Source: Stomoxys calcitrans
Lineage: Eukaryota > Arthropoda > Insecta > Diptera > Muscidae
Assembly: GCF_963082655.1 (NCBI RefSeq)
Contig: NC_081554.1
Coordinates: 39,950,354 to 40,014,353, forward strand
DNA length: 64,000 nucleotides
Direction of reading: 5' to 3'
A program made the translations under genes and the position numbers. Below the pieces are notes generated by a model. It was given only the letters and a program-made list of their open reading frames with translations, searched no databases and was not told where the DNA came from. How positions within the stretch are numbered: position 1 is the first letter of the stretch; each line of letters starts with the position of its first letter. This document shows positions 10,310-22,442 of this stretch, one piece after another.

Positions 10310-11970
10310 TTACAGCCTCGCACATATTGGGGTGTGACCATTCGTCGCCTAGTGCCTAGTGTTAACAGAGTCCCCCTTGCCTTTTAGCTTTGTGTTCGCG
10401 TGTGAATAGTGTCGTACATTAGGGTGTGCCACTCCTTGCCACCACGCCCGAAACTCCACTTCTATCAACGGAGTGCCCTTTCTCGCCTCCTTGGACCGTC
10501 AGCTAATGAACCCCAACAGTGCTGTGTACTAGGTGTGCCTCTCAGCCACCAACCCGCGTATTGTGCCAGATAACCGTGTGTGCCTCGTTGCCACCACGCC
10601 CGAACTCCCACTTTTATCAACGGAGTGCCCTCTCTCGCCTACTCGTGCCTTTAGCTAGTGGACCCGAACAGTGTTGTATACAAGGGTGTGCCTCTCAGCC
10701 ACCAACCTGCGTATTGTGCAGTATAACAGGGTGTGCCTCCTTTCCACTGCGCCCGAAACCCCACTTACACCAACGGAGTGCCCTCTCTCGCCTCCTCGTT
10801 CCGTCAGCTAGTGAACCCAAACAGTGCCGTGTACTATGGTGTGCCTCCTAGCCACTAACCCGCGTATTGTACCGTTAACATGGTGTGCTTCCTTGCCACC
10901 GCGACCGAAACTCCACTTTTTTTTTATCAACGAAGTGACCTTTCTCCCCTCCTCGTGCCTTCAGCTAGTGAACCCGAAGACTGTCGTGTACTAGGGTGTG
11001 CTTCTTAACCACCAACCCGCGTACTGTGCCGTTAAGAGGGTGTGCCTCCTAGCCATCAACCCGCGTACTGTGTCGTATAACAGGGTGTGCCTCCTTGCCA
11101 CTCACTTGCCACCGCGGCCGAAACCCCACTTTTTATCAACGGAGTCCCTTTCTCACCGTCACCTAGTTAACCTGAATAATGCCGTGTACTAGGGTGTGCC
11201 TCCTAGCCACAAACCCGAGCATATTGTCGTACAACAGGGTGTGCCTCCTTGCCACTCTCTTGCCACCGCGCCCGAAACCCCACTTTTTATCAACGGAGTG
11301 CCCTTTCTCAACTCCTCGTACCGATACCCAGTTAATCTGAATAGTGCTGTGTACTAGGGTGTTCCTCCATGCCACTCTCTTGCCGCCGCGCCCGAAACCC
11401 CACTTTTTATCAACGGAGTGCCCTTTCTCACCGTCACCTAATTAACCTGAATAATGCGGTGTACTAGGGTGTGCCTCCTAGCCACCAACCCACGCATATT
11501 GTTGCGTAATAGGGTGTGCCTACTGGCCACTCTCTTGCTACCGCGCCCTTAACCCCACTTTTATCAACGGAGTGTCCTCTTTTGCCGTGCCCCGTGCAGT
11601 TTTCTTGTTGAACCGAACAGTGCTGTGTATTAGGGCATGCCCCCTGACACCAAACCCCATATCGTACCGCATATTAAGGTGTGACTTCCTTCGTTTACCA
11701 TGCCCGATTATCTCGCTTCGCAAAGGTGTGACCTTCCAAATCTTCTTAATGTGAACGTCGGTTAATCTAAATAGTGATGTGTATTAGGGTGTGCCTCCTA
11801 GCCACCCATCAGTGCCCAACCGAGTACTGGGGTGTGCCTGGTGTCACCTACAGACTGTCGGACCCCAGTGCCCAAAAGCGTATTGGGGTGTGCCCGCTCG
11901 CAAACCAACCCACCGAGCCCCTCATCGACCGTGCCCCCGAAATACACCCCTCACCTTTTAGCTTTAAGAC
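10310..11970. repeat. GC-rich satellite array, ~154-bp monomer
   Basis: The landmark 'gtgtactagggtgtgcc' recurs near 10524, 10675, 10830, 10986, 11182, 11350, 11459, 11626 and 11778, so monomers are about 152-156 bp in the first half and irregular (109-196) later. Each monomer also holds a second 'agggtgtgcctcc' box and 'cccactttttatcaacggagtg'. GC content is visibly higher than the flanks. Apparent ORFs (for example 10519-10851) merely translate the repeats. Confidence 0.9.
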
Positions 11971-12107
11971 TCCATCCAGCGAATAAACCATATTCAAAAG
12001 TGTTTCACTCTCTCAGTCCTAGATTTAATGAATTTCTGTAGCGAACCTTGCTACCGGCGATCTGAACCCCAGCACCCAGAGATAACTTGTCGCTACAATG
12101 TAATATA

Positions 12108-12412
12108 AAAATTTTGCCCATGAACATTCCACTAAGGAACAGGGACAAACTTCCCACTTATCAATGTCCGATTTAAGTTTAAGCTCAATGGTAAGGGACC
12201 TCCTTTTTATAGGCGAGTCCGAACGGCGTGCCGCATTGCGACACCTCTTTGGAGAGAAGATTTCACATTGCATAGTACCTCAATAAAGTTACCAGTATTA
12301 GGAGGCGAAAACCACCGCTGAAAATGTTTTTTCTGATGGTTTTGCCAGGATTCGAACCCAGGCGTTCAGCGTCATAGGCGAACATCCTAACTTCTGCACT
12401 ACGGTGGCCTCC
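12108..12412 (-). mobile_element. SINE, near full length, antisense
   Basis: Antisense copy from the tail (cccatgaacattccactaagg) to the head (gcactacggtggcctcc). The B box reads ggattcgaaccca on +. At 12418-12444 the isolated tail of another copy in + orientation (aatgttcatgggcaaaatttgcac) abuts it head to tail. Confidence 0.9.
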
Positions 12413-12444
12413 TCGTGACAATGTTCATGGGCAAAATTTGCACT

Positions 12445-12780
12445 TCCGAGTTTGACTCGAAAAAATCGATCATTTAAGCGTGACTTCAAAGGCTTGCAAT
12501 AACTATCCAGAAGTATTGACTTAAGCTTGAGTTTTTACGAAGTATGCACCACTCTACTAAGTGTCTAGGATATATCCAAGAATACAGGCAAGCATGCGTT
12601 CCCATTTTCAAAGCTTCTTCATATTTTACCCTAGGGATTTTTTTATGGTGGAGTGACCTTTGCAAAAACCATTCTGGTGCCATGGTATGAATTTAAACGT
12701 TTGCCTGTAATTATTTCAAATAGCGTATCAATTCATTCTCTATTTTTAATTGAAGAAATTTTCTTAGAACATAAATGGTT
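12445..12780. other. No recognisable feature
   Basis: Spacer between the SINE pair and HTR copy 4. I see no coding or repeat signal I can name. Confidence 0.4.
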
Positions 12781-14190
12781 TTTATACCCACCACCGAAGG
12801 ATGGTGGTATATTCATTTTGTCATTCTGTTTGCACACACATCGAAATATCCATTTCCGACTCTATAAAGTATATATATTCTTGATCAGCGTAAAAATCCA
12901 AGACGATCTAGACATGTCCGTCCGTCTGTATGTTGAAATCACGCTCCAGTCTTTAAAAATAGAGATATTGAGCTGAAACTTGGCACAGATTCTTTTTTTG
13001 TCCATAAGCAGGTTAAGTTCGAAGATGGGCTATATCGGACTATATCTTGATATAGCCCCCATATAGACCGATCCGCTGATTTAGGGTCTTAGGCCCATAA
13101 AAGCCACATTTATTATCCGATTTCGCTGAAATTTGGGACAGTGAGTTATGTTAGGCCCTTCGACATCCTTCTTTAATTTGGCTCAGATCGGTTCAGATTT
13201 GGATATAGCTGCCATATAGACAGATCTCTCGATTTAATGTGTTGGGCTCATAAAAGCCACATTTATTATCCGATTATTCTGAAATTTGGGACAGTGAGTT
13301 GTGTTAGGCCCTTCGACATCCTTCTTTAATTTGGCTCAGATCGGTCCAGATTTGGATATAGCTGCCATATAGACAGATCTCTCGATTTAGGGTCTTAGGC
13401 CCATAAAAGCCACATTTATTATCCGCTTTCGCTGAAATTTGGGACAGTGAGTTATGTTAGGCCCTTCGACATACTTCATTAAATTGGCCCTGATCGGTCC
13501 AGATTTGGTTATAGCTGCCATATAGACCGATCCTCCGATTTAAGGTCTTAGGCCCACAAAAGCCACATTTATTATCCGATTATTCTGAAATTTGGGACAG
13601 TGAGTTGTGTTAGGCCCTTCGACATCCTTCTTTAATTTGGCTCAGATCGGTCCAGATTTGGTTATAGCTGCCATATAGACCGATCTCTCGATTTAATGTT
13701 TTGGGCCCATAAAAGGCGCATTTATTGTCCGATGCTGCCGAAATTTGGGACAAAGGGTTAAGTTAAGCGCCTCCACATATTTCTGTAATTTGGTCTAGAT
13801 CGGTACAGATTTGGATATAGCTGCCATGTAGACCGATATCTCGATTTAAAGTCTTGGCCCCAAAAAAGGCTCATTTATAATCCGATTTCACTGAAATTTG
13901 ACACAGTGACTTATGTTAGGCTTTTCGACATCCATGTTATATATGGTTCAGATCGGGTTATTTTTAGATATAGCTATTAAAAAGAACAATATTTTGTTAC
14001 ACACAATTGAACAATGACTTGTACTTATTAGTATTTGTTCCAATTCGGAACATATTTCGTTATAACTGCTATGGGACATAAGGTATGCAATTTTCATCGG
14101 ATTTCGATGAAAGGTGGTTTACATATATACCTGAGGTGGTGGGTATCTAAAGTTCGGCCCGGCCGAACTTAACGCCTTTTTACTTGTTTA
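12781..14190 (-). mobile_element. HTR-family element copy 4, complete, reverse orientation
   Basis: Runs from the right end (tttatacccaccaccgaagg) through the 'gtccgtccgtctgt' block and five to six tandem units to the hairpin left end (aagttcggcccggccgaactt) and 'gcctttttacttgttt'. The landmark 'atatagctgccat' lies near 13201, 13354, 13507, 13661 and 13812, giving a 151-154 bp period. The ends share the inverted motif tatacccaccacc / ggtggtgggta. No ORF of note. Confidence 0.88.
14150..14170. repeat. HTR terminal hairpin
   Basis: Perfect 10-bp stem (aagttcggcc / ggccgaactt) around a single central base. The same position in copy 9 (45934-45954) keeps a 9-bp stem with a different 3-base loop (tgt). 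Confidence 0.9.
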
Positions 14191-15339
14191 TATTTTTGGA
14201 CGAAATTTTCTGAATATAAAACTTTTTAATTTTTTTTGGTAATTGAATATGTCCGTCAGAAGTGACCGCAGACACCCAAAGCTCTACAGGCCAAGTCTCA
14301 TATCATGACTGCTCCATTCGGCGTGAGTGTATGCCAGAAAACTCTTTGACACCAAATACCAACTCCCATCCATGTTGACTTTCAACATACAACTAGCAAC
14401 AACAATAACATATAATCACCAACAAATAAGAGTCATTAGGAAATTGTTGAAAATTTCCGCAATGCAAGAAGAAAACAATTCACAAATCGAGTAGTGAGAG
14501 CATATAAACACAGCACAAGAAAGAAAAACATTTGAGTGCAATTCGGAAAAAAATGCAACAGCACCATTATAGTGCCACCAACTGGATGGTGGATGGCAGC
14601 AACAAAAGGAAGCTCTGGGATCCCGTCATAGTAACATTTTTTTCCATCTGCTGTATTGCGGTAGCATACGAGTAGAATTGTTTTGGTGAACAATAACATT
14701 CAGAACGGAACATCTTCTAAATGTCGTTTTCTCATTGCTCAAGTCCAGCTGCATCCTCCTCCTACCACCTCCTTCCGTTTCCACTAAGAACCTTAAATAA
14801 GTGCGAGGACATTTGTCGGTGTCCACTTTAGTATAAACCTTTCAAATTACCCACAACAACAACAACAACAACTTGTGTTCTACGTTGTCAGTATAATGCG
14901 TTGAAATCGTTGATGCTACTGCAGCGCAGTCATTTCATTTATTTGTCTTTGCTTTGTGGACAAACAATGTGTGTTTGGGACAAAAGTGTTTTGTCGGTTC
15001 TTCTTTTCTCAAATTGAATGTAAAGAAAATTAGTTTGGAAGAGTTTTTGTTGACACATAGTCGATTAATAAGATGAGAGGTTTTGGTGGTGAAAGGAAGT
15101 TGAGAATGTATTGGATTTTACAAAAATTGGTTACAAAAAATATTTTTTTTTTAAATCATAATAATCGAGGAAATTGCATTGACCTTGCAGCGATATACGC
15201 AGCATATTACAATTCAAAAAATTTTTTTTTGATTACCAAACTCACGGCGCTATCAAATGTATGTAAGAACCAGTTGTGCTACTATGACCAATATTGCGCA
15301 ATGCAGAGCAATCCTGAAGTCTTAACAAATGTACCATGT
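14191..15339. other. No recognisable gene
   Basis: AT-rich sequence with a (CAA)n tract near 14853-14871. A 102-codon open frame at 15073-15381 has no recognisable domain and runs into LINE-3 sequence, so I do not call it. Confidence 0.4.
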
Positions 15340-15620
15340 AGGTTAGGTTTAAGTGGCAGTCTGCCATCAGACTCACTTTGACGTTTTCGTCCATCGTGAT
15401 ACCACAGGAACAGAAGAAGGAAAATGCCTTCTAGTTCCTACCGTTGAACCATCCACATCGCTCTATAAAATCCCAAATGAGAACCTAAAGTGGAACTCCT
15501 TCTGACTGCTAGTGTGGGACACACACACAGAAGGTGTTCTACAGTCTCTTCTTCTTCGATGTCCTCACAGCTTCTGCAAAAGTCGTTGCTGGCAACCTTC
15601 AGCCTGTCAGTCGACTCGGG
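15340..15620 (-). pseudogene. LINE-3, 3'-terminal fragment with zinc-knuckle motif
   Basis: The antisense translation contains DRLKVASNDFCRSCEDIEEE and ETVEHLLCVCP, the cysteine/histidine motif that ends the ORF2 of several RNase H-bearing LINE clades. Its 3' end reads 'aaacctaacctac' on the element strand. Truncated 5' at 15620 where RTE leader sequence begins. Confidence 0.75.
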
Positions 15621-15806
15621 CACCACACAGGCTGGAACTTTGAGCTCCGACTTGTGTGGTGTCCATCATTACCACGGGAAGCTTAGCTGAAGGCTACCGG
15701 GCGCGTCCACAGGTTGCGGATGGTGGAAAGCTGCGTTTTTATGCGGAGCAGCTGCAAATGCGGCCGCGGCCAGTCAGCGATTTTCCAGAGGAGAATCTCA
15801 GTGGGG

Positions 15807-16089
15807 GGAGGCCACCGTGGCGCAGAGGTTAGCATGTCCGCCTATAACGCTGAACGCCTGGGTTCGAATCCTAGCGAGACCATTAGAAAAAAAATTCAGC
15901 GGTGGTTTTCCCCTTCTAATGCTGGCAACATTTGTGAGGTCGCACTGTGGCACGCCGTTCGGACTCGGCTATAAAAAGGAGGCCCCTTATCATTGAGCTT
16001 AAAATTGAATCGGACTGCACTCATTGATATGTGAGAAATTTGCCCCTGTTCCTTAGTGGAATGTTCATTGGCAAAATTTGCAATTTTTT
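15807..16089 (+). mobile_element. SINE inserted in the RTE leader, with target-site duplication
   Basis: Complete SINE with A box (gtggcgcagaggttagcatg) and perfect B box (ggttcgaatcc). The flanks gaatctcagtgggg (15793-15806) and gagtctcagtgggg (16090-16103) give a 14-bp duplication with one mismatch. It splits the RTE 5' untranslated region. Confidence 0.92.
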
Positions 16090-18974
16090 GAGTCTCAGTG
16101 GGGAGTCAGGTGGCAATGGCTTCTAATTAAATACTGAGTGCCAATGATACTCGAGATGACAAGGCGAGTTATTGGCGCCTTGAAATAACCAATGGCCAAC
16201 ATTAGCGTCTGTTCCCAGGTTAGGGTGGAGGTTGGAGGCGAGCGTCGAATCTTGGAGCTAGCGGCTCGCCACAAAGAGGGATACATGTGCAATCCCACAA
16301 AAGCCATGCGGTTGGGGCGCTGGGACAGCAACCCGCCCCCAGAAAACTATGAGAAACAAAGGAATAGTAAAAACAGACCCCCCCAACGCAAACGAAAAAA
16401 GGACCATGATTTGCGGATCTACATCTGGAATGTCCCCACTCTTTATAGAGAAGATGCAGTATACGCGCTGGCCGGTGTATTAGCGAAGTATTGTACAAGT
16501 CAGATATTACCGCCTTACAGGAAGTGCGATGGACTGGAAATGGCGTCACTACAACACCAAACGGTGACGAACTATACTAAAGCTCCCATAACACGAGACA
16601 GAAATTTGCCTGTGGATTTGTGGTTCGACGGAGACTGAAACACTTTGTCTCCAGCTTTACTCCGGTGGATGAGAGGCTAGCCACAATCCGCATTAAAGAC
16701 AAATTCTTCAACATTAGCCTTATTTGGGCCCATGGCCCGACGGAAGACAAAGACGAGCAGACCAAGGATATTTTCTACGAGCGCCTATAGAAAGAATATG
16801 ACCGCTGCCCCGCCTATGATATTAAAATCATTCTGGGATATTTTAATGCAAAGATAGGGAAGGAGGACATTTTTGGTCCTACAGTCGGAAAGTTTAGCCT
16901 CCACGAGATAACGTCCAGTAATGGGTTGAGGCTGATAGATTTCGCCACGGCAAAAAACATGGTAGTTAGTAGCACCAGATTTCAACATAAAAATATTCTC
17001 AGAGCAACATGGCTGTCACCCGACCAAAACACGAGGAACCAAATTGATCACCTTGTGATAGATGGAAGGCATTCATCTAGCATGTTAGATGTACGATCGA
17101 TCTGTGGAGCGAATATAGATTCGGATCACTACCTTGTTGCAGCAAAGGTTCGCACCCGTTTGAACATGGCAAGGATAGTACGGAAGCTGGACATTGAAAA
17201 GCTGCAAACACAACAGATGGCAGCGGCATCAGTTAGGACGACTGACCAAACTGCTTGATGAAAGCACTCCTTGTTCTGATGATATAATGGCGCAGTGGCA
17301 AACTATTGCACACCCCATGGAAAATGCCACGAAATCCGCCTCCTTCAAGAAACTCATGGTACGACCATGAGCTTCGAGATGCTACTGAAGCCAAAAATGC
17401 GGCATATAGAGCAACCCTGCAATCAGTAGCAACGCGCCAGATGAAGGAGAGGTATCGGAAGAAAAGGAGAGAGGAGAAACGTCTATTCCGCAGAAAGAAA
17501 AAGGAAATGGAAACGCGCAAGTGTGAGCGAATTGAGATGTACAGGAATCAGAATGAAGTCCGAAAATTCTACCAAAGATATAAACATCAAACCAATGGCT
17601 TTGGTACAGACACATCCTCCTGCAGAGACAAAGAAGGAAATCTGGTAACTGACATAGATTACATGCTGATGATATGGAAAGAACACTTTACCCAACTGCT
17701 AGTGTCCGACGTTGGCGGCGAAGAGGATACTGCAGAACCAATCAATGATGATGGTATAGAATGTTTACCGCCTAGTCAGAATGAGGACAAAAGAACAACA
17801 AGGCAGCAGGAGCCGACGGGTTACCCGTTGAACTATTTAATACCGGAGGCGACACGCTGATAAGGCGTATGCATCAGCTTATCTGCGCAATCTGGCTAGA
17901 AGAACGCATACCCGATGTTGGGAACCTCAGCATACTATGTCCCGTACACAAGAAAGGAGACAAGACGGAATGTGCCAACTACAGAGGAAGTCTGCACCCC
18001 ATCACATACAAGATGCTCTTGAGTGTACTGTGTGAAAGATTAAAAACTAAAGTCAATGAGATAATTGGGCCCTATCAATGCGGCTTTAGACCTGGTAAAT
18101 CCACCCTGGACCAGATATTCACACTGCGCTAAATCCTGGAAAAGACCCGAGAAGGACAAATCTACACCTACCATCTCTTTGTTGACTACAAAGCCACCTT
18201 CGATACTCCTTTACGTTCAAAGGTATTTCATGCCATGTCTAAATTTGGTAACCCTGCAAAATTACAATAATAAGACTCTGCAGGATGGCACTTGCTGATA
18301 CGCGTTCCTCAGTAAGAATAGGAAAGAATCTCTCCGAACCATTTAATACCAAACGAGGTTTCAGACAAGGGGAGAGCATATCGTGTGATCTCTTTAATAT
18401 CCTGTTGGAGAAGATTATACGAGATGCAGTTGTGAATAGATATGGCACACTAACCACAAGAGGACGCAGAACGGCATAGACGAGTATATGCCGACGACAT
18501 TGACATCATAGTTCGGCTTCCTTCGAGAGAATCGAAAGAGAGTCAGTGAAAATGGGTCTGGCAGTAAATGGAAATTAGACGAAATGGATGGTTTCAACTC
18601 CCAAAAAAACTTGCACAACCGAGCAGATAAAGAAAATGGAGAAAGTTGGGAACCACAACTTTGAGACAGTCAGTAACTTTATCTACCTCGGCACCGCCGT
18701 AACCGAAACGAATGACACCAGTTTTGAGATAAAGCGAAGAATAATACTGGCAAACGCATGCTTCTTCTTGGACTAAGTAAGCAGTTTAGAAACAAGGCCA
18801 CCTCACGACAGACGAGGATTACACTAGGCATGAGTACTTGTGAAATCAAACGAGGCAGTGTTTGGAGTATTTGAGAGAAAGATTCTTCATAAAATATATG
18901 GACCAGTTTGCGTTAATGGAGAATATAGGCGACGTATGTTACACGCGACAAGCATAGTTACACGCATCAAAATA

Positions 18975-19212
18975 TTGGGTTGCCCAAAAAGTAATTGCGG
19001 ATTTTTTAAAAGAAAGTAAATGCATTTTTAATAAAACTTAGAATGAACTTTAATCAAATATACTTTTTTTAACCCTTTTTTTCTAAAGCAAGCTAAAAGT
19101 AACAGCTGATAACTGACAGAAGAAAGAATGCAATTACAGAGTCACAAGCTGTGAAAAAATTTGTCAACGCCGACTATATGAAAAATCCGCAATTACTTTT
19201 TGGGCAACCCAA
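18975..19212. mobile_element. mariner-derived MITE in the RTE
   Basis: 238 bp, ends TTGGGTTGCCCAAAAAGTAA and its inverse. TA precedes it (18973-18974). Comparison with the 54785-55984 RTE copy (atcaaaatacaacggctg) locates the insertion precisely and shows a few bases (tacaa) lost on the right side. It disrupts the RTE C-terminal coding region. Confidence 0.92.
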
Positions 19213-19453
19213 CGACTGCGTTGGCAAGGTCATGTTGTCAGAATGGATGAAGAAGCTCTAGCAAACAAGTCCTTTGAAGGCAAACGCGGTGCTACACGCA
19301 AACCGGGAAGACCAAAAGCCCGATGGAAAGATCAAGACACCTCGAAACTTGGTGTCAGAGATTTTAGATTGAGTGCAGAAGGTCGAGGCTCTTGGAACGC
19401 TATTCTACGTTCGGAATAAATGTTCTGTCATAGCCAATTAAAGTATAGTAAAG

Positions 19454-19693
19454 TCGAGACCATCAGAAAAAATTTTCAGCGGTGGTTTTCCCCTCCTCTA
19501 ACATTTGTGAGGTACTATGCCATGTAAAACTTCCTTCCAAAGAGGTGTCGCACTACGGCACGCCGTTCGGACTCGGCTATAAAAAGGAGACCCCTTATCA
19601 TTCAGCTTTAACTTAAGTCGGACTATACTCATTGATATGTGAGAAGTTTGCCCCTGTTCCTTAGTGGAATGTTCATGGACAAAATTTGCAATT
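19454..19693 (+). mobile_element. SINE, 5' truncated
   Basis: Starts at 'cgagaccatcag', just after the B box, and continues to the tail 'atgttcatggacaaaatttgcaattt'. It directly follows the RTE 3' end. Confidence 0.88.
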
Positions 19694-19694
19694 T

Positions 19695-20160
19695 ACAAAG
19701 TCTGTCAGCACGTTTTCCGATAAGACAGTGACCTGTCATGACGGACACAATGACTGACTGTTCCAGTTAATGACAGCAAAGCAAAAGACCTCTTCAAGTC
19801 TAGATTAGGCCACATAGTTTTGGAATGCTCACAGCCCCCCTCTTTGTGATCATCTATCATTCGTTGTCCTTCGGAACTGGTCCTGAAAACTTAGCTTACA
19901 TGTCGCTAGAGGCATATCCACAGATTCCAGTGTGCCTGGAATGTGTGTAGGGTAGTTCCTAGTCTCGCAAGTTCATCCGCTTTAGAATTCCTCTGTGGCC
20001 CGGCACACAGAACAGGTGAATTTTGAACTGTTCAGCCATCTCGTTAAGAAATCTCCGACAGTCGAGGGAGGTTTTTGTGTTCAGAAATACATTCTCCAGG
20101 GATTTAATGGCTGCCTGGCTGTCTGATAAGATATGTACCGTGTAAAAAGGAGAAGTATTG
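19695..20160 (-). pseudogene. LINE-3, RNase H-domain fragment
   Basis: The antisense translation gives ILSDSQAAIKSLENVFLNT followed by CVPGHRGI. SDSQ holds one RNase H catalytic aspartate, and the VPGH..G motif is the second landmark of LINE-encoded RNase H. Further on, the knuckle region is decayed (19700-19760). Truncated at both ends. Confidence 0.8.
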
Positions 20161-21445
20161 AGAAAAAGTCGATACTGTCAATAGCGGGGAAGAATGGAAC
20201 ATGATGTCTGGTCTGCTATGGTCAAAATATCATCGTTTTGGCAATTGTCTTTTAAAATGTAAATACTCTCAAAGGAATAATAATAGCCTAATTGCTCCTA
20301 TAGCATAGCTTATTCTGTCTACTTCCAAATTTCTAAAAACAATTTCCCAATGTTAAGTTAATAGGAAGTTTCTAACGGCTTTTCAAAGAAATTCGAAGAA
20401 CGTGGTATGTATTTAGAAAACAAATTAACACTTAACCCACCCCGTTTATCCAATACTCTCATTTTAACGAGTCTTAGATAATTTCTAAGGAAAATCTTTA
20501 TGAGCATTGTCATCCGAACTTTTCTTTATTATTAAGATCGTAAAATTGAACAAAAGAAATCATGGACAAGAGTTTTAACATGTTTTCAATAAATTCTTCA
20601 GTAAACATTTAAAAAAAGGAAAAAAAGAGAAGCAAGGCAACGCAATAATAACTCGTGCCCCCCCAAAAAAAAAAAGTTTAATATACCCCACAAGGGGTGT
20701 TGGAAATACCAAAACAAAACGAAGCTCACATGAAACTCATAATGACCTCAACCAAAAAAAAAAAAAAAACAGAAGAAAATTGGAGAATTCATTGAAATAA
20801 TTCCCAAGAAAATTTCCCCATAAGATTTCAACAAATTAACATGAATCGAAGATTTTATCTTGCCGGGAACACAAAAAAACGTAACCCCAAAAAAAAAAAG
20901 ATAAACAATCTCCCCCTGAAACCAAAAAACAGAGAAAAAACTACCAGAAAAAAAAACCCAAACGGTACCGGCTTCCATGCCAGATTGTAATGATTTAGAA
21001 GGAAAAAATTATATTCAATCTAATTCTTTATGTCTGTTTCTTTGTCCGTTTGGTCATTTCTGTTTTGGTTTTTTTTTTTTTTTTTGAATATTCACCCCTG
21101 TCTTATCTGGAAAAATTGATATTTGTTTAAATAGAAATTATAATAATTTGATTTTCTTTAGGCGTTTGAAGATCAAGGGCCACATTGTGGTGCCGCCACT
21201 TTTGCCATGGGTTCTGTGGGCATTATTTTCTTCTTTTCTTTCATAGCAATGGGGAACTGGTAGCTGGAAATGAATGAGTTGATTGACCACAAGACTATCG
21301 TAATGAAGTGATGGCATACAAGTGATAAAGGTTGGCAGAGGAAAGTGGAAAAAATGGAATAGCAATACCGTGTGCATTTGGCAAAGGAATCAGATAAAGG
21401 CCGATAAATGTAATCCCTTATATGAGTCATAGAAATTGAACCAAA
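20161..21445. other. No recognisable gene; homopolymer-rich
   Basis: Very AT-rich, with several A or T runs of 10-18 bases (20668, 20755, 20888, 21068). The small minus-strand frames here translate poly(T)-type sequence and have no support. Confidence 0.45.
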
Positions 21446-21486
21446 GCGTGGGGGTATACTAATTTTGTCTTAACGTTTGTTACATC

Positions 21487-21748
21487 TCAACCGTAGCGCA
21501 GAGGTGAGCATGTTCGCCCATGACGCTAAAAGACTGGGTTCAAATCCTGGTGAGAACATCAGAAAAAATTTCTGCGGTGGTTATCACTCCTAGGTTAGGT
21601 TAGGTGTCACATTGCGGCACGTTGTTCGGCCTCGGCTATAAAAAGGAGCTTCAACTTGAATCAGACAGTACTTGAATCAGACAGTACTCATTAATTGACC
21701 CTGTTCCTTAATGGAATGTTCATGGCCAAATTTGCATTTGCAATATCT
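21487..21748 (+). mobile_element. SINE, diverged
   Basis: Head 'aaccgtagcgcagaggtgagcatg', B box ggttcaaatcctgg, tail 'atgttcatggccaaatttgc'. It carries an internal (taggt)n-like insertion near 21590. An isolated HTR right-end scrap (gggggtatactaat, 21449-21480) lies immediately upstream. Confidence 0.85.
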
Positions 21749-21999
21749 CAATATATAAATTAAGAAATGTATGTACCTGCGGTGTTAACTGGGCAGCAGC
21801 CTTTAACACCCGTTAAGGGTATATACTCGTATATGCCGCGAAATCTGCTTCTTTTCATATTTCCTAAACTTAAACTAAGGCGTTGAGTCAGTAATCCAGC
21901 CTTTAGAATATATCGAATTCTCCAAATAAACAAATGAAAAGAAACAACGGACCCCTTAGCGTTAACGACACCCGAACAATTTGACAGTGAATGTCACAA

Positions 22000-22330
22000 A
22001 ACTGCCGTCAATAAACATGGTTTACTCAAAGCCTTTCGGGTCGACGGAGTAAGAGGGCGAGGTCGACGGAAGGTGAAACGGTCTGTTAGATGATGAAAAT
22101 CATATGGGGAATTCCGGATTGTGAGAAGACGAGGCTATTACTGATATGAAGTAAGAAGTAAGTCAGTATAGCTTTCGGTAACAGGACACATAGGACTGCG
22201 ATAACGAGACGTTGGAGTATATCCTATGTCATTGCCCGGCATTCGCAGCCAACAGACACTGGCACTTAGATGAGGACACAATACCAGACGAACCAGATGT
22301 TGATTCATACATTGGGACGTGGTATGAAAA
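22000..22330 (+). pseudogene. LINE-2, ORF2 C-terminal fragment
   Basis: Nucleotide match to the 52.8-53.05 kb copy: 'ggggaattccggattgtgagaagacgaggc', then 'tatgtcattgcccggcattcgc', then 'ggcacttagatgaggacacaataccaga'. The protein landmark is LCHCPAFA, the end of the zinc-knuckle. Frameshifted. Confidence 0.75.
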
Positions 22331-22379
22331 AAACTTGTAACATTGTAAGTACCAAGGAATTCCTGATTTTTTTTTTGAG

Positions 22380-22442
22380 GTTACTTTTGTTACCCTCCAT
22401 CATAGGATGGGGGTATACTAATTTCGTTATTCCCTTTGTAAA
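22380..22442 (-). mobile_element. HTR right-end scrap
   Basis: 'taccctccatcataggatgggggtatactaatttcgttattccctttgtaa' is the reverse of the standard HTR right end. No array accompanies it. Confidence 0.75.

Larger units (their letters stand above)
15635..19445 (+). pseudogene. RTE-type LINE, near full length, inactivated
   Basis: After removing the SINE (15807-16089) and the MITE (18975-19212) about 3.3 kb remain, the usual size of an RTE element. In order: a GC-rich leader (15640-16240); a basic segment (RKRKKDHDLRIYIWNV); an endonuclease with WNVPTLYRED, FNAKIGKED-like and NQIDHLVIDG motifs (about 16390-17200); a basic linker (17300-17560); reverse transcriptase with CANYRGSLHPITYKMLLSVL, GPYQCGFRPGKSTLDQ, FVDYKATFDTP-like, RQGESISCDLFNILLEKII and DDIDI (17800-18530); and a C-terminal segment ending near a tcatag stop at 19434. 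Numerous stops and frameshifts (for example tgctaa at 18132 and the broken YADD block near 18490) make it non-functional. Confidence 0.85.

Noticed and set aside
10519..11375. Frames of 64-110 codons in GC-rich DNA
   Set aside because: Repeat translation of the satellite, with different frames in successive monomers and no start context.
12653..12976. 107-codon ORF on +
   Set aside because: Second half is the HTR right end in reverse; no support for the first half.
15073..15381. 102-codon ORF on +
   Set aside because: No domain, contains poly(T)-derived residues, and its end lies in LINE-3 antisense sequence.
20748..20978. Hydrophobic antisense ORF
   Set aside because: It is the translation of T-rich homopolymer runs (FFFCFFFFFG) with no conserved feature.
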